Source: Metallyticus violacea (taxonomy: Eukaryota > Arthropoda > Insecta > Mantodea > Metallyticidae). Taken from it: DNA of 64,000 nucleotides. Of this stretch, positions 21,640 through 34,052 are shown piece by piece. Numbering within the stretch: the first letter of the stretch is position 1; each line of letters opens with the position of its first letter. Under the pieces are notes generated by a model, which saw only the letters and a program-made list of their open reading frames with translations, made no database searches and was not told the origin of the DNA. The position numbers and the translations under genes were made by a program. The DNA is taken from the NCBI GenBank assembly GCA_030762175.1, contig CM060842.1, positions 63,468,501-63,532,500 on the forward strand, given 5' to 3'.

Positions 21640-23430
21640 GGTTTGCGTGAGAGGAGATCAGTGCATTACTTCAAAGCTGTCTCTGTACCTAGAAGTCACT
21701 GTCACAAAACGTTGCGACATTCATATGCTTCATTTAATATTCATCGACTCTGCGACCCTCCGTTCTCTTCTGTCCTTCGTTTCCTCTTTCCTTGTCATTT
21801 CTCCTGAGTTATGAACGGTTGACGGGATCGAAATTGCCATCTCTTTACCGGGATTTGAAGTGTAACATGCATATTCACCGATAGATGAGGCGGTTCTTTG
21901 AATCCTCCTGACCAGAATGTAAATCGAGTAGTTGATTTCTCAAGAACATTAGCATTTATAACACAGCGTGGACTACTGTATGGTTCATGATCGGGTTATT
22001 CATGGTCCTTTTAGCTAACGGCAAATTAAAAGTTTTTTTATTTACTAGTAAAATGCATTTTCTGCAGAAACGTTTACACTGCGCAGACCATTTCATAGCC
22101 ATCTACTTGAAGGGACAGGAGAGTAACAGAGTATTTGGACTCTAATTAAAAACAGGGTACTGTAACTTAAAGGAGTAGATAAAAGAATTTGTGATTAATG
22201 TGCAGCAGTGTAAACATTAAGTGTTCAGCTTTATATTTTAATTACGTGTTTTGCAGTAGGGTAGAGCTGGTTCTTCCACACCATTGCAATTGTGTTACGC
22301 GCTATTGGATAATCGTAAGCCATCACGCCGTCTCATTTACAGTCGGCAGAATTGAAAGTGAATGAGTGAGTTCTCTTGTCGACCCACTTATCGGCCAGAC
22401 ATTGGAGTTTTCGCACATTGGCTGTAGCCTATTTGGAACGAGCACGCCGAGAATCGGCCGATTACATTATGCCAAATGATGTAGGTGAAGATGGGGATGA
22501 GATGGTGAAGCAACGGGGGAAAGTGGCAGTAGAAACGCTTCACTTCATCCGCCACAAATCCCACTTACGACCGCTGAACCGTCGAATTTAAGCCACCTAG
22601 TTTAGAGGCTAGCAGTCTAACCATATGAATTAAAAATGAACAGTGCATTAAAGCGATCACTTCGTTGACGGAACTCTGATCAATACGGGTAAGAACGCGT
22701 TAAATGTCAACAAATCAGAGCCATCTAATACTACAAAACTGTAGATTTTCATTGTCATTTTTAAATTTGCTTTAAAATGTAATTAAAATAACGTGGTTAA
22801 CCTGTGAAACAAAAAATAATTGCATCATAACTAAATTATTAATAAACTTAAATAATCAATAATGATGTTTCTATTCTATTTTGTAATTGTTCTTAACCCG
22901 TTTGCAGATCAGGTCAGATATTATTTGTAAATAAATAAATAAATATTTTTTAAATATTACAATAAGCCTTTTGAGTTAAATATCTTCTTTTATAATACAG
23001 TATGACTAAAATATTATGAAGTATACAGAAATTTTATTCATATTTAATGCGTTAAACGAGGTGACTGTATATCGTTTACATTATTTTTAACTTACGCCTT
23101 TCTGAGAAGTTGCTTGCATTTAATAATTATATTATGGCTGTCAGTGACAGAGAAAGCATATTGCTGAACAGTATTTATACTCATACGGAATCGTCGAAAC
23201 GAAGGACAGAATCTGAATGCAGTAAGTGAAAGTTTGCGGGCAGATTTTCTTAGAGATCCGCCTGTGCGAAAGTTGAGAATTTTAAAGCAAATTCGGACAT
23301 ACTGTGCTCTGTAAGAAAAGTGGACGAAAACAATATACCATATGCAATGTTAATATGAGAACTGTGTTTCAAGAGATTTTAGACACACTCTGTAAAAGGG
23401 AAAGACGTATCACAAAGGAACTTGGTATGA
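21640..23430. other. AT-rich intergenic stretch
   Basis: No gene or repeat family was recognised. The 71-codon ORF at 22,376-22,591 has no motif. Confidence 0.4.
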
Positions 23431-23626
23431 AAAGTAATGATACGAGGGTGATTTGATAAATAACTTGATTCGCATACTAATAGAAAGCAACTGCTAAATC
23501 TGGATATGTGGTCATACCGTTTGCTTTCTGTGTATCAATATTCTATAGTTACAAGTCATTCTGATATTAATTCATGGTTTGGCAGTTGTGTAAAAACAAG
23601 CGTTTCAAGAGAGAGAGGGGGGGGGG

Positions 23627-24290
23627 ATGGATAAGATTGAAATTCCGAGTGTAATTCAGTTTTTTTTTTTTCTAGAAAGAAAAATAGAAAAGGAAATTAG
23701 TGAGAGTATTAGGTTTACTTGGATGAAGCATGCTCTTCCTTTTAAACTGTCTGACTTTTAGTAAATGAGTACAAGCGTGGCAAAACAAGCATCAAAAATG
23801 CACCTCGTCCTGGAGCTCCAAAATCAGCGGCGAGGCAAGAAATCTTCGATATAAGTTCATGATATTGTTTCAGCGGATGGACTAAAGAAAGGGCGCGAGT
23901 TAGCATAGGCCACGGCCATCTCAGCTCAGCGGACATGACAAATGAGATTCGCATCTGCTCACTCCGGAGCAAAAGCGAAATATCATGGAAACATCCGACG
24001 ACTGTTTGGAAATGTTTGATAAGGATCCAACCGATTTTAATGGCGGTTTGTGACTATGCACGAGATGTGGATTCATACACCTGTACACCTAAAGCTAAAC
24101 AACAGTCTAAGCAATGGACCGCACGAGGCGAATGGCAATAGTTAAAGAGGATTAAACGTTAAAATGGGGTTCAGTGCATACCACGTTTATCATAGGTGTA
24201 TGTTTATAACGCACTAATATATTCACGGTTTGCAGGGTATTGCACCAAAAGCATTACTCTGTACTTGTGTTTTTTGTTATTGTAAAGTAT
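23627..24290 (+). pseudogene. Decayed mariner transposase, 3' part lost
   Basis: An ATG at 23,627 opens 'MDKIEIPSVIQFFF', matching mariner starts. After a disrupted stretch come 'VNEYKRGKTSIKNAPRPGAP' (linker), a deletion, 'RVSIGHGHLSS' (second helix-turn-helix remnant) and, from 23,935, a 68-codon open stretch ending 'PKAKQQSKQWTARGEW'. In intact relatives this last block (TPETKQQSKQWT) follows the first catalytic Asp; here the Asp position is scrambled (ARDVDSY). Downstream to about 24,290 only a faint KHYSVL fragment fits, and the second and third Asp are absent. About 190 bases of 5' leader precede the ATG, and 'ACGAGGGTGATTTGATAAAT' at 23,440 could be its left terminal repeat. The copy is inactive. 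Confidence 0.82.
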
Positions 24291-24406
24291 GATGCGAACT
24301 ATGTTAATTAGGTAGTTAGCAGAATGAATCATTATTAACCATGCTGGAATAAAAATGAAGCATGAATCATAAATGATATATTACACTAGGAAAAATAAAT
24401 TGAAAA

Positions 24407-24454
24407 AAAGAAATACTTTAATGATGTCATAAAGAAATACTTTAATGATGTCAT
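24407..24454. repeat. Exact tandem duplication of 24 bp
   Basis: AAAGAAATACTTTAATGATG plus TCAT occurs twice head to tail (24,407-24,430 and 24,431-24,454) with no differences. Confidence 0.97.
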
Positions 24455-24459
24455 AAAAG

Positions 24460-25870
24460 CTCATACATTACAAATATTTGCGAAATATGTATTACAATTT
24501 TATATTGCACTCGAGGGCTGTTTTTCAAGTTAAGAATTAACTTGTATAGCTAAAGTGCTAGTAATATTACTACTCGTTTTATTTTAAAATGACTTTTAAA
24601 ACTAATTATTTATAAAAACATTTTTATACCTTAAGGGGACCCTAGTGAAGATGCATATTATGGTATTTTTCTAACAAATGCTTTGATGGAATATATCTAC
24701 ATTTTCAAATTGCAGCAAACAAGTAATGTTGACAATTTGCCATCTTGTGTTACTGAAGACGAATACTTGTGTAAAGAGAACAAAACTAATGATACGGGAG
24801 ATAGGTACAAGAATTTCATTAAAACGTCGCAAGGGATGATATCAAGGCGGTTATACAATAGTATTTATGCAGCAGAGGGGGTGATTAATTGGTTTTCCTT
24901 GGCATGTACAAGTAACGTGTGATGCTTATAGAATATTCTGTATATAAAAGGATATTTTATTCCATGTTTTCCATCCCAAATAATAAAATCATTTAATAGT
25001 GCTGAAAGATTATAGCATCACACCGCTGAAGCCTAGCAGTGAGTCTTATACAGGAGAGAGTACGCCCAGGAAAAGTGTGTCCAACTCTTTAGCAATGGAA
25101 ATGGAAAATAAATAGACTAAAAATAAATAAACTTATGTAAGATATTAGAACTGTTCTCTTGGAAAGCATAATAACAGCATATAGGATATAGTCGGTTGAC
25201 AGTTTAAGAATGTGCATAGCAATAGGATTGCATGTTATAACTCTATACATAACTAATTATCCTTTAACGAGGTCGTCATGTAAGTCCATGTATGTCCATT
25301 TTGGTTACTATATCGTTTCCCTTTATATTTTGAAGAGCAAAGTGCGCGTAGTAAATAAAATCTAGAGCTCAGACAGGTGATCAGGTACCTGCATAAAAAT
25401 ATTACTCATTTACTGAAAGATATAAATGGGACGTGATAGCATTAGGGTGAAGTTCTTCTTCCAATGCTAATTGAAGAGATGTATAGGTGATTTCGAAATA
25501 TGCACTAAAATGACTCGCTCTGGTTCGCCATGGTGATAGAAGAAAATATGGACAAAGTACACAAAATGATAGACATTGGAGAAGAACTGTACATGTCACA
25601 ATCAAGGGTTGAACCAATTGTTCATGACCATTTCAAACAAGGAGGGATTTTCACGTTAAATTTCAAAGATTCAAATCAAAGATCATTTTGAGGCACATGC
25701 TGCCGGGATGAAAGCGCGGCTTACTTGAGGCACTCGGATGGATTTGTGGAATGATTCATGACAGTTATAATGCGTGGGCTCTCCACTACGTCTGAGATAA
25801 ACACTGCAAGCACAATGGTTTTGCCGGTCCCAATAAGTTAAAATATGTCCTGTTGACTACAGTTTTCTGA
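24460..25870. other. AT-rich intergenic stretch
   Basis: A 79-codon ORF (24,683-24,922) follows a weak splice-acceptor-like 'CAAATTGCAG' but has no recognisable motif. Nothing else was supported. Confidence 0.35.
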
Positions 25871-25879
25871 ATACGCTAG

Positions 25880-26095
25880 CCAAACCATCACCATACAGTA
25901 ATATTCTGCCCTGTTGACATTAACGAGATTTTAGAAGGCCAGTCGCCAAGAGAAGACGCAGAGATAATTCTCCATCAAAGAAACGCCTCTTTGTTGCCAT
26001 TAAATACTGTATTATCACCATCAGGCTATCATCAGTTGGCTGGCGATAATGAGGTTATTTGTGATGTAAATGATTACTGTGAAAAGCTCCTATGA
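25880..26095 (+). other. 71-codon open frame without ATG, unidentified
   Basis: The frame is open from just after a TAG at 25,877-25,879 to TGA at 26,093-26,095. The product includes DINEILEGQSPREDAEIILH and later PSGYHQLAGDNEVICDVNDY. It is rich in charged residues and looks more protein-like than most chance frames in the window. A splice-acceptor-like CATACAG ends at 25,898 inside it. The function is unknown. It could be part of a decayed mobile element or a chance frame. Confidence 0.25.
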
Positions 26096-26329
26096 GAGGG
26101 GTCAGAGTATCTGCTGTAGAAGCACTGGCAAAAGTGTATACACCTAAAAGGAAACTTGCGTTGAGAAATAGGGTGGATATTTCGCCCCAGGTGAGACGCT
26201 CGTAAGAAGGGTAATCGGAAACGACAGTTTTCAAAAACTGAACTTTGGAAGACTTGGTCAATGTTTTAATGAATAATTTTATTAGCGTCATTTCATTAAA
26301 TATTACAATTTTCACAAAGAAATTCGTTT

Positions 26330-27440
26330 AGTCTACTAGCTGTATAGGTAGAACTTATGTGAAAACTTCTTGCTGAAACTTGCACTTAGCTGTTCTTATT
26401 GGCGAGGAAAATTACTTGCACTGCATTTTATTAAATCCCCTGCATTATAAGAGTACCATGTGTAATGTAATTCACTATTTCTTAAGGTTTAATTACCCGT
26501 ACCATAAATGAAGATAGTATGATGCTTAGCAATACTGAACTCAATTAAAATTAGTAATTCTCTTTCTTGATCATGCTTTCCTCGTCTTATTTGGAATAAT
26601 CAGCGAATCAAAACAGTTCAAGCTACGTATATTTTGATGAATGGCAAATATATACAAAATTAGTTTTTTGACCCTTGCCACAAACGCATGTGGACAAATG
26701 GTTTAATAAGGAAGGAATTGGACAAGGAATTCAATACATAGACTATGGATGGTTCTTGATTTTAAATACGAAATGTGAAAGAAAAATGTAAGTACTAAAT
26801 AAGATATTTACAATGTTAATAGAATTCTACAATCAAAAATATATAACAATTTAATTAAACATTACTAATCTTCAGCTTCAAGATTATTTTCATTTAAATT
26901 TAATCTTCATTATTCTAAAATATGTACTTGATATTACATTCTCAATTTAAATTACGAATTAGTGAAGCTACATCAATGCTCTGATTTAAATAAATTCAAA
27001 ATAATCACTAAACAATAAATATTTACAATACCAAAATCTCTTACAAATGTTTCCCATATAAACAAATCGTGGTGGAAGGATTCGCTATGAAAACAGTTCC
27101 AATATGGAGCATAACATAAACTAGGTTAAAAGTCTGCACACAATTGTAATGAAAACTTTACTAAAAGGTAGTGAAAAGAAAAATACAAATAAAATTATAC
27201 GTACTATAAATAATTGGTTTCCCGGGTCACTGCTGTCAACACAGAGAATGAGACAGGCCCCAATTTTTCCAAATTTCAAAGAAGAGTTTTTTTTTTTTGT
27301 TATTTGTTGGTGTGTGTGTGTTTTTTTTTTTTTTTTTTTTTCCCTGGAGGATATCGTCGCAGAACGATGAAACACGGGTTTCCACTTAACCATTACAGCC
27401 TCGAGCATGGCCAAGCTTGGAGTCCAAACGCAATGGCAGC
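26330..27440. other. AT-rich stretch with a poly-T tract
   Basis: Poly-T at 27,288-27,297 and 27,321-27,341, separated by a short TG run. These explain the Phe-rich and Lys-rich ORFs at 27,121-27,480. No gene recognised. Confidence 0.45.
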
Positions 27441-27445
27441 ATTTG

Positions 27446-27700
27446 GAAATTGGCTAATCACATCACGTAGTGAATGCTGATTTATTAAACATTTTGATGA
27501 ATTATATGAAAATATTCCATCAAAAAATAAAAATGGACAAGTAAATTATAGAAAGTTCAAAACGGTTACTCAAGAATGTAAAAATAATCTTCATAAAATA
27601 CTGAGAAATGTAACTCAAAATTAAGTAATTAGCTAACATGGTTGTTGTTTATAAGTAAGGGAAATAGAATGATGAAAAACGTTTAATGCAATATTTTAGA
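27446..27700 (+). repeat. Dispersed repeat, inverted partner at 29,130-29,400
   Basis: The core CACGTAGTGAATGCTG and TTATTAAACATTTT (27,464-27,500) matches the reverse complement of 29,330-29,372 almost exactly. Similarity then continues at a lower level for about 200 bases (AAGTAAATT, GTTACTCAA, TCATAAAATA, TTATAAGTAA blocks in the same order). No coding motif was seen. Confidence 0.75.
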
Positions 27701-27709
27701 ATGATTCTT

Positions 27710-29120
27710 TGTAAATGCCTACAGAAGTCACAATATATATGAAAAATGTATATACCAAAAGGAAGAGCCAACTTCCAAGTCCAGGCAAGTAGAGTGATAA
27801 AGAAAAAAGGTAGGAAACCATGGCGCTATCTAGTGTTAAGAAGGATAGAAGATGTCAAAGATTCGAGCGAGGTTCCTAGCGGAGCAAGAGCAAAGAGCGG
27901 TCTACCTAACGCGTTAATAACTTCCTAAAAGTAGTTTCTGCAATACTGTATCAATCAGGTTATTATTTCAATAAAATATTAAAATATCGAAATAAAATTT
28001 AAACAATCATTCCTACTGCGGAAATGTAAAAACAATTTTGAATGAAGCACCTTATTGTGTTGTAATTTTAGAACGCTATGGCTTACAAAAATGTTTACAT
28101 TCCCACTGACACTCTTACTATCAACGTGTTTGCCTCCAAAATTTTATAATATTTTCACTCTAATTAGGCAGGCCAAGGTCACGGAATCTTCTCCATGCAT
28201 CCCCTCCCTTCTTTCTGTGCTTAGTATGTGGGTGCATTTCTCTCTCTTTCCTAGCCACTCACCAATCCAAGCTGTCATAAGAGTTGTTGTCAGATGGGAG
28301 ATCTATGCGTTGTAATTGAAGGGGGCAGATAGCCTATTATGAGTGAAAATAGTATAGGAATCGTTTGTCTTAGCAAACACTATATTGCCCGCTAACATGC
28401 ACTCCTGAACTAATTTATTAATTAGTAAATGAAGTAATGTTATATTTCATTTGAATTTTTCATGTCCCAATAAAACAGTTTAATTTGCATAAGTTTATGT
28501 GAGAATACATTTTTCTTTTGTTCGTATTGAAATGTTTGATTGTCACGTGGCATCTAGTTATGCTCCGTGCACAGATACTCGGTTGGCATCACAAAAGTGT
28601 CATTTAAACTGGTTTACTACAGATCTCTCGCCTTAAAAACTGCAGAGATTACTTGTAAATCAACTTTGTTCCGTCCTGATTGCTATTTACAATATTGATC
28701 TAGAATGCGAATATTTGCAATAACACCAATACAAATTCTTAAAAGGATAATATTCCGTCTATAAGGACGTAAGCTTACAAAAAAAAATAATAATCTCATT
28801 AAGGAGTTGAAGAGCGAATGTTTAATAGCAGGATTACATTTTACCAATGCAACATTCTAGATTACAGAAACAATTCTTTATTATATAAACCACAGAAATA
28901 TTTACATCATTAGTACTAGGTTTTAGTATTGCTTTAAATTTGTATAAGTTCTTAATAACCTAAATTATACAACAAAAGTGTTTTATTGATCCTCTAGAGT
29001 TTAGAAGTAGAGAAAGATCTGCTTCTTAGTTATTTATACAATTTACTCAAATATAACATTTTATATTAGTGTTTTCTATTTTTTTTGTCGTCTTTATGCA
29101 TTAACTAATAAAAATTTACA
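27710..29120. other. AT-rich intergenic stretch
   Basis: This lies between the two inverted repeat copies. No gene or known repeat was recognised. Confidence 0.4.
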
Positions 29121-29129
29121 TTAAACATT

Positions 29130-29400
29130 TTATCATTATTTCCCCCTTTATTTCTTATAAATAATCCATAAATTAGATATTACTTGATTTTGTAACAAGC
29201 TTCTCTATTTTATGATGATTAATTTAACATTTTTGAGTAACTGTTTTCCATTTTTTGTGGTTGCATTTCTTTTTGACTGCTATGAATTTACTTGTTTTTA
29301 AATGTTTGTGATGGAAAATCTTCATATAATTCATTCAAAAATGTTTAATAAACCAGCATTCACTACGTGATGAGTAAGCAAACGTTTCTGTGCATCGCTC
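29130..29400 (-). repeat. Dispersed repeat, inverted partner of 27,446-27,700
   Basis: The reverse complement aligns with the 27.45 kb copy over about 250 bases, best at CAGCATTCACTACGTGATG (29,354-29,372). The two copies could fold on each other across a spacer of about 1.4 kb. Divergence is uneven, highest away from the core. Confidence 0.75.
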
Positions 29401-30890
29401 TGTGAAGCATTAGTCCAGAAACAATTTCCAAATCCTTTCACTCGCTTCCCTGGCATACAGACCGCCAGTTCAAGCTAATCTCTTGTTTGGAGCACCGATG
29501 AGACTTAATGAACAAAAGGCCATTCAAACAGAACCAAAATAAATGAAAAATGGATTCGCGCTATTATGTTGTTATTTCCAATGTAAATCATCGATAGGAA
29601 TAAAAAGTGAAATATTGGTATATAGCCGTTGACCGTTAATGAACCTGATTTTAATTATAGGAAACGTTCACGTAGTTTTAGTTACATAGTTCGTCCTTAT
29701 TTCTGCATATAAAGAGACCTTAAACAGTATTTTTATCATTTGGTTTTACTAAGGAAATGAATCGCGTTACAAGTGTTAAAGGTATTTAGTCTTGATTTGA
29801 CAACGTTTTGTTTTGTTCTACTTTTTGTTTCTATTTGAGTTTGTGTTTTTATAGTATATGCCTTGGAATTTGACCTGGGTTAAAGCCAAGCCATATCAAT
29901 TATGGTAAAGGTAAGGATTAATATGTAAATAAATATAATAAGATTGTATTTACCCCTATGATATATTCATTTATCAAAATCTTCCCTCTGTGATACAAAG
30001 ATTTGATACGTTACTCCCATACATAGATACCTACTTTCGGAGCATACTGTAATGCACGACATTTGAAAAGTCTCACTCCGGTAATTTAACATGGAACTGG
30101 GATCGATCTCACTCGGGCGACGGGGACAAAAAGCAACGGAGAAGCACCTTCCGTCCTTCGCTAGTCCATTTGCATACTGTAACGGCGCCTGGCACTGAGG
30201 TCTGGCGTTAAACTTGTTAAAGCTGTTCTAGCAACCAATTGTTTTTGCTACACAAAGTGCACGCCAGAACTTATCTTATTTTCTACGCGAAACGTTACAT
30301 GAGCTTTTCTGACTGACTTAAGAGAGGCATGCAATTCTGGAAAACATTTGAGCTTTTAAGAGGCTGCTAATATTACAGCCTCTTGTCAGCGCATATCATC
30401 ACACCATAGCCTTATTTTGTGTTATCTTTAAATATTTAAATGCAAAACAAGGTATACTGTCGCCGTAATGAGCACTATTCGCCTCCAAGTTACAAAATTT
30501 GACGCTCCAACGGCATCGCCTCTAATGATATTCCCTGAGTGATATTCGTTGATGTTTTCATTTCAAGTAGTTGATTTAAAATTGCACCTGTGTTCATTTA
30601 TTACATAATTGTAAATATTAACACAGGTTTGTTGTAATTATGTGGTATGGTAATAATATAATTAGAGTCAATGCAGTAAATATTAAGTAAATGCATCCAC
30701 AGGGAAAATTAAAAAAAAAAATATTTTCTTTCGATGCCGTTATTTAATAAATGTTTTATTTGTTGCTTTAATTTGTTTGCTACAATTTCTGGAATGAATA
30801 AACGAGCTATGCCCATTATACTCGAATAAGGAGATAATGAAAACTGTGTTAAAAATTAAATTCACATCTCTTTCTTCTTTCTTTTTTTAA
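29400..30890. other. AT-rich intergenic stretch
   Basis: No gene recognised. A slightly GC-richer patch at 30,080-30,230 (with ACGGCGCCTGG) was not assigned to any family. Confidence 0.4.
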
Positions 30891-30893
30891 AAC

Positions 30894-31150
30894 AGTGTTT
30901 AAAGCTCGTTTTTACTGCCGAGATATCACAGGCGGTGGACACTGATGATACATGAGATATAATGATCAATTGGGAAAGGGTTTTTAAAGGAAGAAAAATC
31001 TGCAGGCCTAAGTTTACAGTACTTCCCCGTATGAGGACTGAGGAAAACCTGGAGAAAAACCTCAGTCTGAGAGGACGATCTTGGTAGGAATCGAACTCCA
31101 GACTTCCCGCTCTTGAATCCATGTCTTAACAACCTCTGCTACCCGTGGCC
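30894..31150 (-). repeat. SINE-B copy 2
   Basis: The same layout as the other SINE-B copies on the minus strand: head complement 'acccgtggcc' at 31,141-31,150, B box GAGTTCGATTCC (complement near 31,090), the duplicated 'cctggagaaaaacctcagtc' body and tail 'gctcgtttttactgccgag'. The A-box region is degraded. Overlapping minus ORFs (30,862-31,247) lie within or across it and are not genes. Confidence 0.9.
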
Positions 31151-31159
31151 GTTCTTTCG

Positions 31160-31837
31160 TTGCATTTACCTCGCTCCGTTTGTAGTCTGGTTGGTTTAAG
31201 TTGAAACATGACCATGTTTGGTGCAATGACCTCACTGGCACAGTCATCCTGCCCTGTATATTCTCTCATTGGTAATTGTACCATTAATGCATGTGACAAG
31301 TGGCACCTTTTGGCACTTAAATATGGAAAGTACCCTGCTGTGTTTAGCAATGAAGCATTACCGAAGTCTTGTTAGCTCTTTCTAAATGTCATGTTTCAAC
31401 TTAACCCATACTTTAAATAGTAATAGTTTCAATGGTAACTTTTTTTTTTTTTTTTTTTGAGATTAGGCAATTAAGAAATAGTTAAAAAGCAGGTGATATG
31501 TAACCAAGCAGGGAATTTCTTTTACAACAAACGTTCTCTTTTACAGTTAACCGTTATGTTGTGAATATTTAACCTACATACTGGGTTTTGCGAAAAATAA
31601 CCTTATTGTTGTTATTCCATTTTACTTGTAATTACAGGCCCCTGTTGCGATCGATATTTTTTTCTTTATAAAATGCTATAAGCAATGGGGTTGGAGTCTT
31701 AAAAATTTTACATTCTTCGTGAAACGTGCACTTTAGTCACTGTCCTTCTGAGTTCTTCAAATATTATTAGAGTTGGAAAGTTTTATTTTCACTTTTCTAA
31801 TGTCTACGTGGAAATAAATTTATTGGTACATATTGTC

Positions 31838-31871
<34 letters not shown>

Positions 31872-32200
31872 TTCAATTGGATTTTTCATCAGATCAAATT
31901 TATTGGTGTTATCGTTAATTAAAGAAAATTTCATCTTTAATTTCCTAGAACTTTCTCGCATGTAGCATTTATAGTTTCTAAATAATTTATTTCTCTGTAT
32001 TTACTTTCAGTTTTGAATAACTTTGGGAGTGTCTTTTTCAACATTTTCAGAAATACCACCTGTTTGTCTACTAATTTTATTCTGAAATTTGAACTACAAA
32101 AATGAAATTGTCTTGCAACTATTTTCAATTGTCATATTTATAGAGCGCGTTTGTACTCTGTAGACCAGCTTATGTCTTACAATCAACAAGCTAATTGATC
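31160..32200. other. AT-rich stretch with two poly-T tracts
   Basis: Poly-T at 31,440-31,459 and 31,840-31,868. No gene recognised. Confidence 0.45.
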
Positions 32201-32210
32201 ACATAAACCA

Positions 32211-32506
32211 CCACCGGTGGCCGAGGTCGTTAAGGCGCTGACTTGTGAGCGGAAGGTCTGGGGTTCCGAATCCCGCCAGGACCGGCCTCCCTGACCGAGG
32301 TTTTTTTTTTCCAGGTTTTCTTCAGTCTTCATAAGTGGCAAATGCCGGGTAGGTACCTTTAACTTAGACCTGGAACGATTCCTACCTTAAAAATAAATTC
32401 TTTCCCAATATATCATTTCATGTATCGTCAATATCCATCGCCTGTGGTGCCTCAGCAGTACAAACGAGCGTTAAACACCATTCATTCATTCATTCATTCA
32501 TTCATT
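32211..32506 (+). repeat. SINE-B copy 3, near complete, (ATTC)n tail
   Basis: The best-preserved plus-strand SINE-B. The tRNA-like head has the A-box region TGGCCGAGGTCGTTAAGG (32,218-32,235) and a B box GGTTCCGAATCC at 32,262-32,273, with one extra C relative to consensus GGTTCGAATCC. The body has 'CCAGGTTTTCTTCAGTC', 'GGCAAATGCCGGG' and 'CGCCTGTGGTGCCTCAGCAG'. The tail is (ATTC)n at 32,479-32,506. An imperfect flanking duplication is visible: TAATTGATCACAT (32,192-32,204) versus TAATTAATCATAT (32,509-32,521). Confidence 0.93.
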
Positions 32507-32529
32507 ATTAATTAATCATATCAATAAAT

Positions 32530-33110
32530 TAGAAGAATAAGATAACACATACCTACAGTCACATAATACAGATTATTGAAAATTCTGAATTTTATCGGGT
32601 TATGAGAAGCTACTGCATTATTACCAACATGTAATTAATTAAGCAGAGAGCTGGGAGCCTAATGGTACACGTCCCTTCTGGCTGTTTCCCTGCTTTTAAT
32701 GATGGGCTGTTCTGGAACGGCGATAAGCCCAAATTAGCACACCTGCAGCTCCGAACCTCCCTCCATGTACTGTAACGAGTAGACACGCCCCCTTTTATCA
32801 CTTTCGGTAGTTAAGATAGTCAATGAACAGGTTTCGTCCGTAAAATACGCAGTGATGCTTTTAGCGTGCATGTATTTAATATCTGCATTAGTTTTCAAGT
32901 TGGGAAGTAATTAACAAAGACACGAATCTAAATTAAATGCAGTGTTTATAATAAGTACCAAAACTAATCTAATCATCGTGTTTCAGGAATAATACAAATA
33001 ACTGCCTAAAAATAATAAGCCCGAATGTCCCTAAAGAGGGCAAAGCTCTCCTGCAAGAGCTCTTATTCCCTAATTTGCATTAGGGTGGTGTACAGTAGTA
33101 TTATCCTATA
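32530..33110. other. Intergenic stretch
   Basis: A 63-codon minus ORF at 32,610-32,801 has no motif. Nothing else was supported. Confidence 0.4.
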
Positions 33111-33124
33111 TGCTACTCTTTGTT

Positions 33125-33350
33125 ACACTTTTGTTCCTCAGGTTTCACCCGTTACAAATTTCGACGGTTTTCCACGTATTTCTGCTTATTGCTATTCTGG
33201 ACCATTGTCGACCTGCCTATGCCGCATAAAAGCCTGTCCATCTCCGTCTTGGCCTGGCTCTGTATCGTTTGCCTAAGCGTGTATCCCACGTGATGGTCTT
33301 ATACGTCAGTTTGTAGTCCTTCATCCTCCCTATGTGGCCTCTCCATAATA
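33125..33350 (-). pseudogene. Non-LTR retrotransposon C-terminal tail
   Basis: Minus-strand translation gives 'RGHIGRMKDYKLT', 'TITWDTRLGKRYRARPRRRW' and, after one stop, 'AGRQWSRIAISRNTWKTVEI'. This matches the conserved end of many arthropod non-LTR ORF2 proteins: W-GHxxRMxDxR, then KRxRGRPxxRW, then AGxxWxRxAxxRxxWK. No reverse transcriptase motif is visible upstream (higher coordinates), so this is a short 5'-truncated copy. The plus-strand ORF at 33,025-33,276 is its shadow. Confidence 0.8.
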
Positions 33351-33359
33351 AAAATTGTA

Positions 33360-33835
33360 ATTTAATCCGCAAAAAATCATGTAGGTTTAGATATTAAGGG
33401 GGCAAGTATAAACTCAATGTTGATTGCATTTTAGGTTTCACCCCTAAACCCCTAGTTATCCCCACTTTTAAGTTTCAAATGGCATCCTTACATTTGGATT
33501 TAATGCAATAGTTATACTTTGTTAATTATTTGTTTAAAAATGGTAATACTCCCTATAAAGAACAGAATATAATCGGATTAGTCACGAGTTGCGAAATAGA
33601 CATTATTACTGTAATATTAATAGTTGTAATTTTACCAAAAAAATTCTGTTTCAATCTACAGCTGACTGACTTATTTTTGATTTTATCCAAATTCAAACAA
33701 CAATCTAGGTCACGACATAAAACTAAAAATTTGATAATTCAATTTTCTTTAAATTTTTAAAAAATGTTATTCGAAAATTAAAAGAAGTAAAGGGGATAGA
33801 TCTAAAAGTGTTAAGCCTTTACTAGTTGTTGTTTA
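33360..33835. other. AT-rich intergenic stretch
   Basis: No gene or repeat recognised. Confidence 0.4.
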
Positions 33836-33840
33836 AACCT

Positions 33841-34000
33841 CTGTGATTCTGGTTCCGGCCGAGAGCTCAAAATTTTCCTATCTGACTCTTGATTTCAAAC
33901 CTTAGCTTGTACATTATATATTAGCCCCAACTGTGTGGTTAAATACTATAAATACTAGAAGGTTTTGAATCGCTTTTTAGGAATAAATCTCCTAAGACTT
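33841..34000 (+). repeat. SINE-D fragment (body only)
   Basis: From 33,841 the order 'tgtgattctggttccggccg', 'tcaaaattttcctatctgac' and later a 'tgtggtt' block matches the B-box side and body of the SINE-D copy at 34,053 with many changes. The A box is missing. Confidence 0.45.
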
Positions 34001-34052
34001 CTACAGGGTATAAAAGACTCAGATGGGAGAAGTTTGCAGCTATGGTCGGAGT

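Noticed and set aside
27121..27480. Phe/Lys-rich ORFs around 27.3 kb
   Set aside because: They are produced by poly-T/poly-A tracts and a short TG run.
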